The notes beneath the pieces were generated by a model. It ran no database searches. It saw only the letters and a program-made list of their open reading frames with translations, and was not told where the DNA came from. The position numbers and the translations under genes are program-made. From NCBI GenBank assembly GCA_029862165.1, contig JAOTXU010000016.1, forward strand, positions 17,832 through 81,831: a DNA stretch of 64,000 bases. Reading direction: 5' to 3'. This DNA comes from Gammaproteobacteria bacterium (GTDB lineage: Bacteria; Pseudomonadota; Gammaproteobacteria; Steroidobacterales; JABDKV01). This document shows positions 1 to 8,747 of the stretch, one piece after another. Within the stretch, counting starts at the first letter, position 1. The number at the start of each line of letters is the position of its first letter.

Positions 1-562
1 CACCAACGACCCGATAACGTTCGCCTCCGACCCGGATGCGTTGACCCAGGGGATTGAAGCTCCCGAACAGTTCATCTTTGAGCTTTGAGCCAAGTACGGC
101 GAAAGCACGTGGTGCCCGCGGGTCGTCGTCGGGCAAGAAAGTACCGGCGCCAATGTTGAAACTAAAAGTTTCGGGGAATGCGGGACCAACGCCATAGACC
201 GTAGTACGTCGTGTCCGTTCATGGCCTTCTATTTCTGCATTGCCCTGAGTCAACGCAACGACGCTGCGCACATAGGGCGCACGTTCCAGCGCAGTGGCAT
301 CCTCAATCGACAGCGGGCGAACGGTGCCAAATACACCAACTGAGCCACCAAAAGTCGTGGCTTTGCCGGGATTAATCGCGACTATGGTTGTGCCGAACTG
401 GGTGAATTCCTCCAGCACAAAGCGATGCACGCCTTCGCCGATCGACGTCAGCAACACTACGGCACCGATGCCAATAGCAATACCCAGTGTGGTCAGCATC
501 GAACGCAGACGGTGTGCAAACACCGAACCGCCGGTAAGCTTGATGAAGTCGCGCGCGATCAT
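1..562 (-). CDS. MacB-like ABC transporter permease, partial (C-terminal part outside the window)
   Basis: Reading the minus strand from an ATG at 562 gives an open frame that leaves the window at position 1. The visible N-terminus (MIARDFIKLTGG...) has one hydrophobic segment (TTLGIAIGIGAVVLLTSIG), then the periplasmic MacB core: a GTTIVAINPGK motif and, near the edge, GSFNPLGQRIRVGG. It resembles the neighbouring permease, so the operon encodes two MacB/LolC-E type permeases that may pair as a heterodimer. The ATG overlaps the stop of the upstream permease (ATGA), showing translational coupling. Substrate unknown. Known family role: ATP-driven export or lipoprotein transfer across the envelope. 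Confidence 0.85.
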   Translation of the reverse strand, partial: MIARDFIKLTGGSVFAHRLRSMLTTLGIAIGIGAVVLLTSIGEGVHRFVLEEFTQFGTTIVAINPGKATTFGGSVGVFGTVRPLSIEDATALERAPYVRSVVALTQGNAEIEGHERTRRTTVYGVGPAFPETFSFNIGAGTFLPDDDPRAPRAFAVLGSKLKDELFGSFNPLGQRIRVGGERYRVVG

Positions 563-1767
563 CGGCCGGCCAATGCGATAACCGGATCAAGTTGGGCAGC
601 GCGTCGCGCCGGCAGGCTACCAAACACCAAACCCGATATTACGGCTACCAAAACTGCCGCTACGACTGCCCAACCGGGCGCGCCGACCGGTAAGGACGGA
701 TAGAGCCGCCCAATTAGCGCACTGCCGCCGTAACCCATTAACAAACCGAGTGCCGCGCCCAGCAGCGATAGCAACACGGCTTCTGTCAGAAACAAACGCA
801 CTATCTGGCCGCCAGGCGCTCCGATTGCCTTGAGCAAGCCGATTTCTGCGGTACGTTGACTTACCGCGACCAGCATCACGTTCATGATCAGCACGCCAGC
901 GACGATCAGACTGATGCCCGCTATGCCGGCAAGTGTCATCGTCAATGCGCCAAAAATGCGGTCGAAAGTTGCCAGTACAGCATCTTGGGTAATGACAGTG
1001 ATGTCCTCTTCCCCCTGGTGGCGCCCGGCTACTGTTGTGCGTATGTATCTGGAGGCAGACGTCATTGCATCGCGACTTGAGGCTTCGACCAGGATACGAA
1101 ACAGGGAGGGTGCATCGAACAACACCATCGCTGAGGTCACCGGCAGGATGACGATATCTTGCACATCGATGCCGATGGAGCGGCCCTCGGAACCCAGCAC
1201 GCCAATTACGCGGAAGCGGCGGTCGCCGACGCGCAACCACTCACCGATAGGAGAAGTATTGCCAAAGATTTCCTGACGAAGTTTTTCACCGATTACGCAC
1301 ACCGATTGAGGTCGATCCCAGTCACTCTCGGGAATAAACACACCCTGACCCATTTCCCAGTGCCGAATAGGCAACATCTCGGCCGTTGCGCCGAAGACAG
1401 CGACTTCACGCTCCAGTCCTCCCCAGGACACGGCCGCCGAACCGACGACCACCGGCGCGACGCGTTCCACGGCATAACTACGACGCAAGGCACGGGCGTC
1501 ATCGAGCGTGAGATCACGTGGCGTCTGACCGACAATAATCGCGGCTGCTCCACCGGTCGTTTCCGAACGCCCGGGGATAACAATCAATAAATTTGTGCCC
1601 AATGATGCGAATTCGCCCGTGACAAAACGACGCGCACCTTCGCCGAGCGATGTAAGCACGACCACGGCGGCTACACCGATAGCCATCGCCAACAGCATCA
1701 ATGCAGTTCGTCCTCGGGCGCGAGTCAACGCCAGATAGGATTGATGCAACATATCGGTGGTTCTCAT
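559..1767 (-). CDS. MacB-like ABC transporter permease
   Basis: A 402-residue protein with the full MacB/FtsX permease plan. There is an N-terminal membrane helix (about residues 20-42, AMAIGVAAVVVLTSLGEGA), a large periplasmic MacB_PCD domain, and three C-terminal helices at roughly 275-300, 325-350 and 365-390. The cytoplasmic loop RTAEIGLLKAIGAPGGQI is typical of FtsX-type permeases. No ATPase domain is fused; the ATPase is the upstream gene, whose stop overlaps this start (ATGA at 1767-1764). It is the third gene of a four-gene minus-strand exporter operon. The substrate cannot be read from sequence. Confidence 0.92.
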   Translation of the reverse strand: MRTTDMLHQSYLALTRARGRTALMLLAMAIGVAAVVVLTSLGEGARRFVTGEFASLGTNLLIVIPGRSETTGGAAAIIVGQTPRDLTLDDARALRRSYAVERVAPVVVGSAAVSWGGLEREVAVFGATAEMLPIRHWEMGQGVFIPESDWDRPQSVCVIGEKLRQEIFGNTSPIGEWLRVGDRRFRVIGVLGSEGRSIGIDVQDIVILPVTSAMVLFDAPSLFRILVEASSRDAMTSASRYIRTTVAGRHQGEEDITVITQDAVLATFDRIFGALTMTLAGIAGISLIVAGVLIMNVMLVAVSQRTAEIGLLKAIGAPGGQIVRLFLTEAVLLSLLGAALGLLMGYGGSALIGRLYPSLPVGAPGWAVVAAVLVAVISGLVFGSLPARRAAQLDPVIALAGR

Positions 1768-2459
1768 GTGGCCACCGCCTCATTCACGATGTCTTCAACG
1801 ATCCGCCCGTCGACCATGTGTATGCGTCGACGCGCGCGTTTCCCCAGATCCGGGTCATGCGTAACAATCAACAGCGTGAGTCCGTCGGCGTTGAGTTCTT
1901 CGAGGACTTCCACGACTTCTTCGCCAGAACGCGTATCGAGGTTACCGGTCGGTTCGTCGGCCAGCAGCATCGCCGGGCCCATCACTGTTGCGCGTGCAAT
2001 GGCAACACGTTGACGTTGTCCACCAGACAACTGATCGGGGCGGTGCCGGGCACGATCGCTAAGTCCCATGGCGTCGAGTGTGTGAGCTACGCGCTCTTTG
2101 CGTTGTGCCGGCGGAATATCGGCCAGGATCATAGGCAGCTCGACATTCTCAGCAGCAGACAGTCGCGGTACGAGATGAAATGCCTGAAAGACAAAGCCGA
2201 TTTTTTCGCCGCGGGTTACAGCCTGTTCCTTGTCACCGAACTCAGTCGTATCGCGGCCGTCGAGCAAATAATGGCCAGCTGTCGGGCGATCCAGCAGTCC
2301 GAGCAAATTCAGTAGTGTGGACTTGCCAGATCCCGAGGGCCCCATAATTGAAAGATATTCGCCCGAGGCTATACGCAGATCGACCTTATCCAGCGCATGC
2401 ACCTGCTCGTCGCCGACCTCAAAGATCCGGTCAACGGATTGCAGCTCAATCATCGTCAT
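1764..2459 (-). CDS. ABC transporter ATP-binding protein, LolD/MacB type
   Basis: A 231-residue nucleotide-binding subunit with Walker A GPSGSGKST, signature LSGGQRQRVAIARA, Walker B LLADEPTGNLD and the switch histidine in VTHDPDLG. The sequence VFQAFHLVPRLSAAENVELPM is classic for the LolD/MacB class. The frame is open further upstream to 2510. I prefer ATG 2459 because the longer form would overlap the adaptor gene and the family normally starts directly at MIEL-type sequence. It energises the two downstream permeases. The stop overlaps the next start by four bases. Confidence 0.93.
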   Translation of the reverse strand: MTMIELQSVDRIFEVGDEQVHALDKVDLRIASGEYLSIMGPSGSGKSTLLNLLGLLDRPTAGHYLLDGRDTTEFGDKEQAVTRGEKIGFVFQAFHLVPRLSAAENVELPMILADIPPAQRKERVAHTLDAMGLSDRARHRPDQLSGGQRQRVAIARATVMGPAMLLADEPTGNLDTRSGEEVVEVLEELNADGLTLLIVTHDPDLGKRARRRIHMVDGRIVEDIVNEAVAT

Positions 2460-2469
2460 GACAACTGGC

Positions 2470-3606
2470 TCATTCCGGGGCGACGTGCGCCCCTGCCTCG
2501 ACCCCGGCACGATCTACTGAAATCACTACCCGATCGCCATCTTGCAGGCCGCTGACTATTTCGGTGTATTCCCAATTGGATAGACCGGTTTCTATTTCGC
2601 GTTCCTCAAGTAGACTCTCCGCGGCGTCATAGACAAGCACTTTATTGCCGCTGAGTATTGCCTGCGTTGGTATGCGTACTACAGAGTCACGAGTTTCGAT
2701 CAACACTTCGATGTCGGCGCTATAGCCCGGCAGGAGATTGTTCTGTGGTGTATCAATTACCGCTTCGATCTCGACGGTGCGGGCTTGTTTTTCCAGATCG
2801 AGCACGTATGGGGCCACACGACGCACGGTCCCGGCGAAATCATGTGATGGAAAAGCATCGAGCGTAATACGCGCAGGCATACCGGCGCGGATGGCTGGTG
2901 CATCAACTTCATCGATTGGTGCAGCGATGTACAGGCATGAATTGTCAATCAAATCAATTGCGGGCGGTGTGACGATTCCTAACGGTGAAGGCGTGACAAA
3001 TTCGCCCACTTCACCATTGATTTCTGCGACCGTGCCGGAAAATGGTGCACGCAAAACTGTACGGTCCAACGCGGCATTCGCATGGTCGATACGTGCCTGA
3101 CTCACAGCGGTTTGCGCGCGCGCTGCTTTGCAGGCCGCTTTTGTGGCCTGCGCCTGACCGTCCGCTGCGTCTGCAGTCTCGGCCGACGATAGTCCTTTCT
3201 GACGCAGCCGTTTGATGCGGTTGGCCTCGCGTTGGGCGACGCTAGAGGTCACGCAGGCTTCTTCGGCGCGTGCGCCGGCTGCGTTGGCATCCCGCTGAGC
3301 CAGCAACAGATCGGCCGCAAGATCTTCGTTCCATAACTCCAACAGGTCTTGCCCGGCTTCAACCTGATCGCCCTCGTGAACATGCAGGGCCGCGATCTGG
3401 CCGCCAATGGGTGGAGACAGCCGCGCCCGATTGCAAGCCTTGACAGTGCCGGCTCGCGTATTGGCTACGACGGAACGCACCTCAGCTGTTTCCACGTCAG
3501 CTAAAGCTACGGGAATCGGCTTTGACCGTGTCAGATAAGCAAATAACAGGCCCACTACGACGACGATTCCAATCAACCAGGCGATACGTCTGATAATCTT
3601 TGGCAT
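2470..3606 (-). CDS. HlyD/MacA-family periplasmic adaptor protein
   Basis: A 378-residue membrane-fusion protein. An N-terminal anchor helix (about residues 8-25, IAWLIGIVVVVGLLFAYL) is followed by a split biotinyl-lipoyl domain (GQIAALHVHEGDQVEAGQDL and DRTVLRAPFSGTVAEINGEV) around a long alpha-helical hairpin rich in Ala, Arg and Gln, then beta-barrel and membrane-proximal domains. It should link the inner-membrane MacB-like complex to an outer-membrane channel; no TolC-like gene is in the window. Several cysteines lie around the hairpin, which is unusual for the family. First gene of the exporter operon. Confidence 0.92.
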   Translation of the reverse strand: MPKIIRRIAWLIGIVVVVGLLFAYLTRSKPIPVALADVETAEVRSVVANTRAGTVKACNRARLSPPIGGQIAALHVHEGDQVEAGQDLLELWNEDLAADLLLAQRDANAAGARAEEACVTSSVAQREANRIKRLRQKGLSSAETADAADGQAQATKAACKAARAQTAVSQARIDHANAALDRTVLRAPFSGTVAEINGEVGEFVTPSPLGIVTPPAIDLIDNSCLYIAAPIDEVDAPAIRAGMPARITLDAFPSHDFAGTVRRVAPYVLDLEKQARTVEIEAVIDTPQNNLLPGYSADIEVLIETRDSVVRIPTQAILSGNKVLVYDAAESLLEEREIETGLSNWEYTEIVSGLQDGDRVVISVDRAGVEAGAHVAPE

Positions 3607-3689
3607 CAGGTCAGTTTAAACGTTAGAACAAGACGGCGGTATATGTACAAGCCCGGATAGGCAATCGGCACTTAACTCAGCGGCGGGGC

Positions 3690-4490
3690 TCAGACCGCAG
3701 CTGCGCGCAGATTTGTTACCGGCGTGCCCATCAATTTTGCCAACTCGATCGATGGCGGGTCGTTACTGAGTAGCTGGCAGGATCGCTGTATCAGGGCCGC
3801 ACGAAAAGACAAGTCAGATGTTGGAATAAGAAAGGCCTTGCCAACCAGGGCACCGATAAACTCGATTTCATCGCCGGCCGGCAACAGTATGACCGGCAAC
3901 GTCGAATCATACCGAATCGACTTTGATGACCAACTCGAGAGAGCGGACTCTGTTCCTGTTTGTGGCGCGAGCATTTGTGGTTGTTGTTCCTTGTCGAAAC
4001 CGAAACCGCGTAAGGTTTCGTCAGCGATATTTTGTGTCCGTGTGGACAGGGTTAACGTTGAGTTTCTATTAGGAGCAGCAACGCCCAAACGAGCAAATAT
4101 GACCGCCAGAACGGCGTCGATTTCGGACGGCAGGGTCGGTGGACCGATCTGTGTTTGTATCCGCTTTTCAGCTATGCACACGGTCGCGAGTATGCGACAC
4201 GCCAGTTTGTTGTTGAGGCAAAGCACCCGGTCGAAATCGCGGTCCTTCAATTGTAGACGGGTTCGGAAGAGGTCCAGCGGGTTAGCCGTAATCGGGTGAT
4301 AGCAAGTAGGCTCAGGTAGCGCGCCGAGAATCTCCGAGTATTCGATACGGCCGACGATTTCGATGTCGGCCGTGGGCCGCAGCGCCTCGATCCAGCCAAC
4401 GGTCATCGCGCATTCCAGCTCCCCGCCCAGCTGAATCACCAAGACCCGCGGCCTGTCAGCCGGTACACTGTCAGGCTGTCGTGGATACAT
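3690..4490 (-). CDS. Glycosyltransferase family 9-like protein (heptosyltransferase-like), divergent
   Basis: About 266 residues. The N-terminus RVLVIQLGGELECAMTVGW matches the start of ADP-heptose:LPS heptosyltransferases, and the C-terminal stretch LLSNDPPSIELAKLMGTPV resembles their acceptor/nucleotide signature (SND-G--H-A---GTP). The middle is poorly conserved and the protein is shorter than the usual 330-370 residues, so activity is uncertain. Start: ATG 4490 with AGAAGG close upstream is preferred; the frame is also open to a GTG at 4526. It stands alone between the exporter operon and the divergent sigma-factor operon. Confidence 0.6.
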   Translation of the reverse strand: MYPRQPDSVPADRPRVLVIQLGGELECAMTVGWIEALRPTADIEIVGRIEYSEILGALPEPTCYHPITANPLDLFRTRLQLKDRDFDRVLCLNNKLACRILATVCIAEKRIQTQIGPPTLPSEIDAVLAVIFARLGVAAPNRNSTLTLSTRTQNIADETLRGFGFDKEQQPQMLAPQTGTESALSSWSSKSIRYDSTLPVILLPAGDEIEFIGALVGKAFLIPTSDLSFRAALIQRSCQLLSNDPPSIELAKLMGTPVTNLRAAAV

Positions 4491-4568
4491 CGCCTTCTGT
4501 CGAATGCTATGGGACAAGGGCACCAATACGGGTCTATACGGTCATTTGACGGTGCAATCGCCTCAAAT

Positions 4569-4594
4569 CAATCGCGCCAACGCGATTGTTTTTT
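4569..4594 (+). terminator. Rho-independent terminator-like hairpin ahead of the ECF sigma gene
   Basis: A perfect 8-bp stem (CAATCGCG / CGCGATTG), a CCAA loop and six T residues on the plus strand. No plus-strand gene lies upstream within the window. It therefore either shields the sigma operon from antisense transcription of the 1-4500 region or attenuates its own leader. The sigma start is about 50 bases downstream. Confidence 0.65.
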
Positions 4595-4642
4595 GTTTCC
4601 CAGGCTGTCTAAGTATGTGCAATCGGATCACAGGACCCGCCA

Positions 4643-5251
4643 GTGGCTGTAATTCACGCTGACAAACTACTGACCCAACGGATGCTGCGAGGCGAGAAGG
4701 CGGCATTCGACGAGTTTTTTGATAGCAATTTTCCGCGGCTGTACCGGTTTACGTTGAGCCGAATCGGCAACGACGAAGATGCTGTCAAGGAGATTGTGCA
4801 GAAGACGCTTTGCCGGGCGATATCCCGGGTGCACACGTATCGCGGTGAAGCCGCGTTGTTTACCTGGCTTTGCAGACTGTGTCGCAACGAGATCAGCGAT
4901 CACCTCAAGCGTCTCAATCGTGATGCATCGCGGGAACTGCCGTTTGACGATGCCGAAGTACGCGCGGTGCTCGAATCACTGGACAGTGGTGACGGCGACG
5001 ATCCGACGAAGCTGGTTGAGCGTGATCAACTCGGCCAACTCATTCAGACAATTTTGGATTATCTGCCGGTGCGTCAGGGCAACGTGCTTGAGTGGAAATA
5101 CGTTCAGGGTCTGACGGTGGCGGAAATCGCGACACGCATGGATCTTAGTCAACAAGCCGCACAATCGTTATTGGCGCGAGCCCGTCAGTCATTTCGCGAC
5201 GGATTTTCCGAAATCGCACACACCGAACTCGATGTCCTACTCCGTAACTGA
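4643..5251 (+). CDS. ECF-type RNA polymerase sigma factor
   Basis: A 202-residue sigma-70-family protein. Region 2 lies at about residues 20-90 (FPRLYRFTLSRIGNDEDAV; FTWLCRLCRNEISDHLKR). Region 4 is at about 145-190, with the helix-turn-helix LTVAEIATRMDLSQQAAQSL. It starts at GTG 4643; a later ATG at 4682 would cut into region 2. The next two genes encode a FecR-like membrane protein and a TonB-dependent receptor, the usual order of an iron-starvation or surface-signalling module, so it probably directs transcription of its own operon when the receptor is occupied. Promoter not identified. Confidence 0.92.
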   Translation: MAVIHADKLLTQRMLRGEKAAFDEFFDSNFPRLYRFTLSRIGNDEDAVKEIVQKTLCRAISRVHTYRGEAALFTWLCRLCRNEISDHLKRLNRDASRELPFDDAEVRAVLESLDSGDGDDPTKLVERDQLGQLIQTILDYLPVRQGNVLEWKYVQGLTVAEIATRMDLSQQAAQSLLARARQSFRDGFSEIAHTELDVLLRN

Positions 5252-5263
5252 CAGAGTGAGCAG

Positions 5264-6247
5264 ATGAAAGATTTACATGCAGACAAACCGCCAAACGATG
5301 AGGTCCTCGCGCGGTTGTTGAAACTGGCCGGGCCCCGTCCCGAGCCTACGGCTGCAGCAAGAGAGGCAGTGTATAAGGAAGTGCATGATGTTTGGCAGGC
5401 GAGGGTACGGCGCGGATCGGTAATACGCCGTTTGGTGCCGGTTGCGGTCGCGGCCTCAGCAATCGGAGTTGCGCTCGTATTCTGGCCACAGTCCCCGCAG
5501 ATACCGGTTTTCGCCGGGCCGGTCGGTCATTTCGATCGAGGTGGTCTGGAGTTTGAATCCGATGGACTCTGGCATGCCGCAAAACCGGGTGAAACGTTGA
5601 CAGGCGACATGCATGTGCGAACCGGGAATCAGGTACGGGCAGGCATCATATTGAGCAACGGAATTTCATTGCGCCTGGATCATGGCGTGCAATTGCGTCT
5701 GAAAACGCCACGGCTGCTCGCTTTGCATCAGGGGCGAATTTATGTCGATACTGTGGGGCACCGCGGTCAGAGCATTGAGGTAGTTACCGCTGGCGGTGTG
5801 GTTCGTGACATCGGCACGCAGTTTGAAGTCCAGGTCGATGCGTCGCATACAGTCGTACGTGTGCGGGATGGCGAAGTTATGCTGGACACGGCTTTTGAGG
5901 ATTTCCACGCCGGGCGTGGGGAATCACTGCTCATGAGTGCTGATGGTCAGGTCGAGCGATCGGCTGTAGCCAGTTACGATGACAGTTGGGACTGGATGCA
6001 TGACATAGCACCATATTTCGATACTGATGGGCGACAGGTGTCTGAGTTAATTGCCTGGGTGGGGCGCGAAACGGGTCGCGAAATAAGATACGCCGACGAC
6101 CGCACCCGTAACACCGCGGCAAGCACGCGTATACGCGGTTCTTTGTCGGGGCACACGCCGGAGGAAACACTGGATTTGGCGTTGGCGACCACGCGTTTCA
6201 AGTACCATATCAATGACACGGTGTTGGCTATCGAAAAGCACAATTAG
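5264..6247 (+). CDS. FecR-family transmembrane regulator (sigma-factor partner)
   Basis: A 327-residue protein starting 12 bases after the sigma stop. The cytoplasmic N-terminus (about 1-50) is followed by a single membrane helix (LVPVAVAASAIGVALVFWP, about 52-70), a FecR domain with the signature VRDIGTQFEVQVDA and VRVRDGEVML (about 115-215), and a C-terminal domain resembling the STN-interaction region (GRQVSELIAWVGRETGREI onward). Family role: relays receptor occupancy from the periplasm to the ECF sigma factor, as anti-sigma or activator. Translationally adjacent to both partners. Confidence 0.9.
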   Translation: MKDLHADKPPNDEVLARLLKLAGPRPEPTAAAREAVYKEVHDVWQARVRRGSVIRRLVPVAVAASAIGVALVFWPQSPQIPVFAGPVGHFDRGGLEFESDGLWHAAKPGETLTGDMHVRTGNQVRAGIILSNGISLRLDHGVQLRLKTPRLLALHQGRIYVDTVGHRGQSIEVVTAGGVVRDIGTQFEVQVDASHTVVRVRDGEVMLDTAFEDFHAGRGESLLMSADGQVERSAVASYDDSWDWMHDIAPYFDTDGRQVSELIAWVGRETGREIRYADDRTRNTAASTRIRGSLSGHTPEETLDLALATTRFKYHINDTVLAIEKHN

Positions 6248-6270
6248 TAGCAGGAGAAATACGGGCTAGC

Positions 6271-8595
6271 GTGAAAGCGATCCAATGTCTGTTGGTTCTG
6301 CTCGCTGGCATGGCCGCGATTGGCAGTCATGCACAGGAGCCTGCGCGTTATTCCGGACGATACTTGCTTGAAGTACTGGAGTCGTTTCGTGACGACGGCC
6401 TATCGATTGTCTACAGCACCGATCTGGTCAAACCGGAGATGCAGGTCACAATAGAGCCGGCGCCTGCAGATCCCGAGGAATTACTACGCGAAATCCTGGC
6501 CTCCCATGGACTTGAGTTGCGCCGTCGCGGCAACGACTTACTGGTGGTCCAGGGCGCGAAAACGACGGATTTCCCTCGTGCTCTGCCCGCCTCCGAGCCA
6601 CCCGTCCTGGCGCGCCCAAGTCTCGAAAACGTTGTAGTACATGCCAGTCGTTACGCGGTGCACGAGCGCAGTCCGAGTGCATTGAACGCCCTCGATGGGG
6701 ATGATATCGATCAGTTGGTTGCCGCGGGTCGTGAACCATTGCGTGTCATCGGTCGTTTGCCCGGCGCCGCTGCCAGCGGTCTATCTAGCAAGCAGAATAT
6801 TCGCGGTGGCGAAGAGGACGAAGTGCTGGTTGTCTTCGATGGCGTGCCCTTGTTTGAACCGTTTCATTTGAAAGATTTCCAGAATATTTTCAGCACTCTC
6901 GATCCACGTGTCGTCGGTGATATGGAAGTCTACACCGGTAGTTTTCCTGCTCAGTATGGTGATCGACTGAGTGCTGTTATCGATGTAGTGCCACAATCGG
7001 CGCCAGCCAGACCGCATCACGAAATCGGACTAGATTTTTTCAATGTTGGTGCGATGAGTGCAGGCTCTTATTCAGATGGTCGTGGAGAGTGGTTGGTATC
7101 CGCCAGACGCGGTAACCTGGATTTGCTGTTCGATGCTTTCAACAACGACATTGGCAGCCCATCGTATTTTGACCTTTTCGTACAAACCCGGCGTCAGATC
7201 GGCAACTCGCTGAGCTTGTCCGGCAATGTCATGCTCGCCGATGACGCCATTACGGTGAACGAACTGGATCGCGAAACTCAGGCCGCTGCCGATTACCGCA
7301 CATTGCATGCGTGGTCCGTACTCAATCACGATCTAAGCGATTCGCTGTCTTACCGTACCGTGCTGGCCTGGGTGGAGGCCGACAATTTTCGCACGGGCAC
7401 GGTCGAGCGCCCGGGGGAATCCAGTGGCGACGTCATGGATCACCGTCGCTATCAGGCGCTGCACCTGAAACAGGACTGGAGCTTTGCTCCGTCTGAAGAG
7501 TTTCTTGCGCGGTGGGGCGTAGACCTGCGGCGGGTCGAAGCGCGTTATCAGTATCGCAGTGATCTGGCATTTTTTGACGACGATCAGATTGCCGCATTGA
7601 CCGGCCGCAGTGGGCGTAATCTGGATATTTTGACCGCTCCTGACGGGGCCCAGGTTGGCGTTTATCTCACGAACCGTTGGCGCTTCTCGCCCAAATGGAC
7701 CGCCGAGATCGGATTGCGATGGGACAAGCAGAGTTACGTCGCTTCTACAGAGAATGAGCAGACCAGTCCGCGTCTGAGCCTGATGTATACAGTCGCTGAC
7801 AACACGGTATTGCGTGCGGGCTGGGGACGGTTCTCGCAGGCCCAAGGCGTGCACGAATTGCAAATCGAAGACGGTGTAACTGAGTTTTTCCCGGCACAAC
7901 GCAGCGCGCATACGGTTTTTGGTTTGGACCACAAATTCAGTAACGACCTGAAGTTGAGATTCGAGGTTTATCACAAGCACATGGATCGACTGCGCCCACG
8001 GTTTGAAAATTTGTTCAATCAACTGGAGTTGTTGCCCGAGCTCGGCTCGGATCGAACAGCACTAGCACCGGACGAGGCCACGGCGCGTGGTGCTGAATTG
8101 TTGCTCCAGATGGATCGTGCGGACAGCGCTTTGGGATGGTGGGCAGGCGCCAGCGTGTCGTCAGTAGAAGACTCGTTTGGTGATAGAGACGTGCCGCGTA
8201 GCTGGGATCAGAAAAGGGCACTCAATGTCGGGCTTAATTGGAACAGAGGGCTCTGGCGTGCCGATGCGGTTGCTCATTACCATGCCGGCTGGCCAACGAC
8301 AGATGTCTTGGTCGTCGGCAGTGGCAGCGATGCCGCGGCAGTCCTGGGGCCGCGCAATGCCGCGAATTTGCCGGATTTTTTCAGTATCGACTTGCGAATC
8401 TCCCGGCGTAAGCCTCTGCAAGAAAACAAGGCCTGGACCATGTTTTTTGAACTCACCAATGCAACCGCGCGTGACAATCGTTGTTGTGTGGATTACTCAG
8501 TGGAAGCGAATCCGGATGGATCGATTTTTGTAATCCAGGAATTTGATAACTGGCTGCCGATTATTCCTTCTCTCGGGGTGATCTGGGAGTTCTAG
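6271..8595 (+). CDS. TonB-dependent receptor with N-terminal signalling (STN) domain
   Basis: A 774-residue outer-membrane receptor. A signal peptide (about 1-21, ends GSHA) precedes an STN signalling domain (about 25-100), a plug domain (about 130-250, with NIRGGEEDEVLVVFDGVPLF) and a beta-barrel ending in a terminal Phe (LGVIWEF). The STN domain plus the upstream sigma and FecR genes make it a transducing receptor of the FecA type. The ligand is not evident; no siderophore or metal genes are adjacent. GTG start at 6271, 23 bases after the fecR-like stop. It ends before a hairpin-rich convergent region. Confidence 0.92.
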   Translation: MKAIQCLLVLLAGMAAIGSHAQEPARYSGRYLLEVLESFRDDGLSIVYSTDLVKPEMQVTIEPAPADPEELLREILASHGLELRRRGNDLLVVQGAKTTDFPRALPASEPPVLARPSLENVVVHASRYAVHERSPSALNALDGDDIDQLVAAGREPLRVIGRLPGAAASGLSSKQNIRGGEEDEVLVVFDGVPLFEPFHLKDFQNIFSTLDPRVVGDMEVYTGSFPAQYGDRLSAVIDVVPQSAPARPHHEIGLDFFNVGAMSAGSYSDGRGEWLVSARRGNLDLLFDAFNNDIGSPSYFDLFVQTRRQIGNSLSLSGNVMLADDAITVNELDRETQAAADYRTLHAWSVLNHDLSDSLSYRTVLAWVEADNFRTGTVERPGESSGDVMDHRRYQALHLKQDWSFAPSEEFLARWGVDLRRVEARYQYRSDLAFFDDDQIAALTGRSGRNLDILTAPDGAQVGVYLTNRWRFSPKWTAEIGLRWDKQSYVASTENEQTSPRLSLMYTVADNTVLRAGWGRFSQAQGVHELQIEDGVTEFFPAQRSAHTVFGLDHKFSNDLKLRFEVYHKHMDRLRPRFENLFNQLELLPELGSDRTALAPDEATARGAELLLQMDRADSALGWWAGASVSSVEDSFGDRDVPRSWDQKRALNVGLNWNRGLWRADAVAHYHAGWPTTDVLVVGSGSDAAAVLGPRNAANLPDFFSIDLRISRRKPLQENKAWTMFFELTNATARDNRCCVDYSVEANPDGSIFVIQEFDNWLPIIPSLGVIWEF

Positions 8596-8625
8596 AAAGA
8601 AAAAAGATAAGGTGCCATAAAAAAG

Positions 8626-8668
8626 GGTGCCAGGTTTATTTTTCCTTCGAAAAAACAAACCTGACACC
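8626..8668. repeat. Imperfect palindrome (REP-like hairpin) between convergent genes
   Basis: The arms GGTGCCAGGTTTATTTTT and its near-complement (AAAAACAAACCTGACACC) fold into a long hairpin with a TTCG-containing loop and two mismatches. A partial copy of the left arm (GGTGCCA) lies at 8611. Such GGTGYCAGGTTTATTTTT palindromes are, as I recall, dispersed in many proteobacterial genomes; here it may also terminate the receptor gene. Confidence 0.6.
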
Positions 8669-8688
8669 TATTTAACCTTTTTCGCCAC

Positions 8689-8722
8689 AAAAAAACGGCC
8701 GGGGGTTGGGGCCCCGGCCGTT
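8689..8722 (-). terminator. Rho-independent terminator of gdhA
   Basis: On the minus strand an 11-bp stem (AACGGCCGGGG / CCCCGGCCGTT) with a seven-base loop is followed by seven T residues. It begins 26 bases beyond the glutamate dehydrogenase stop codon. Confidence 0.9.
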
Positions 8723-8747
8723 GATCGGTTGCTTAGTAACGCCGCTG

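Noticed and set aside
7333..8022. 229-codon minus-strand frame within the first TonB-dependent receptor
   Set aside because: Antisense to a strongly conserved beta-barrel coding region, with no domain of its own.
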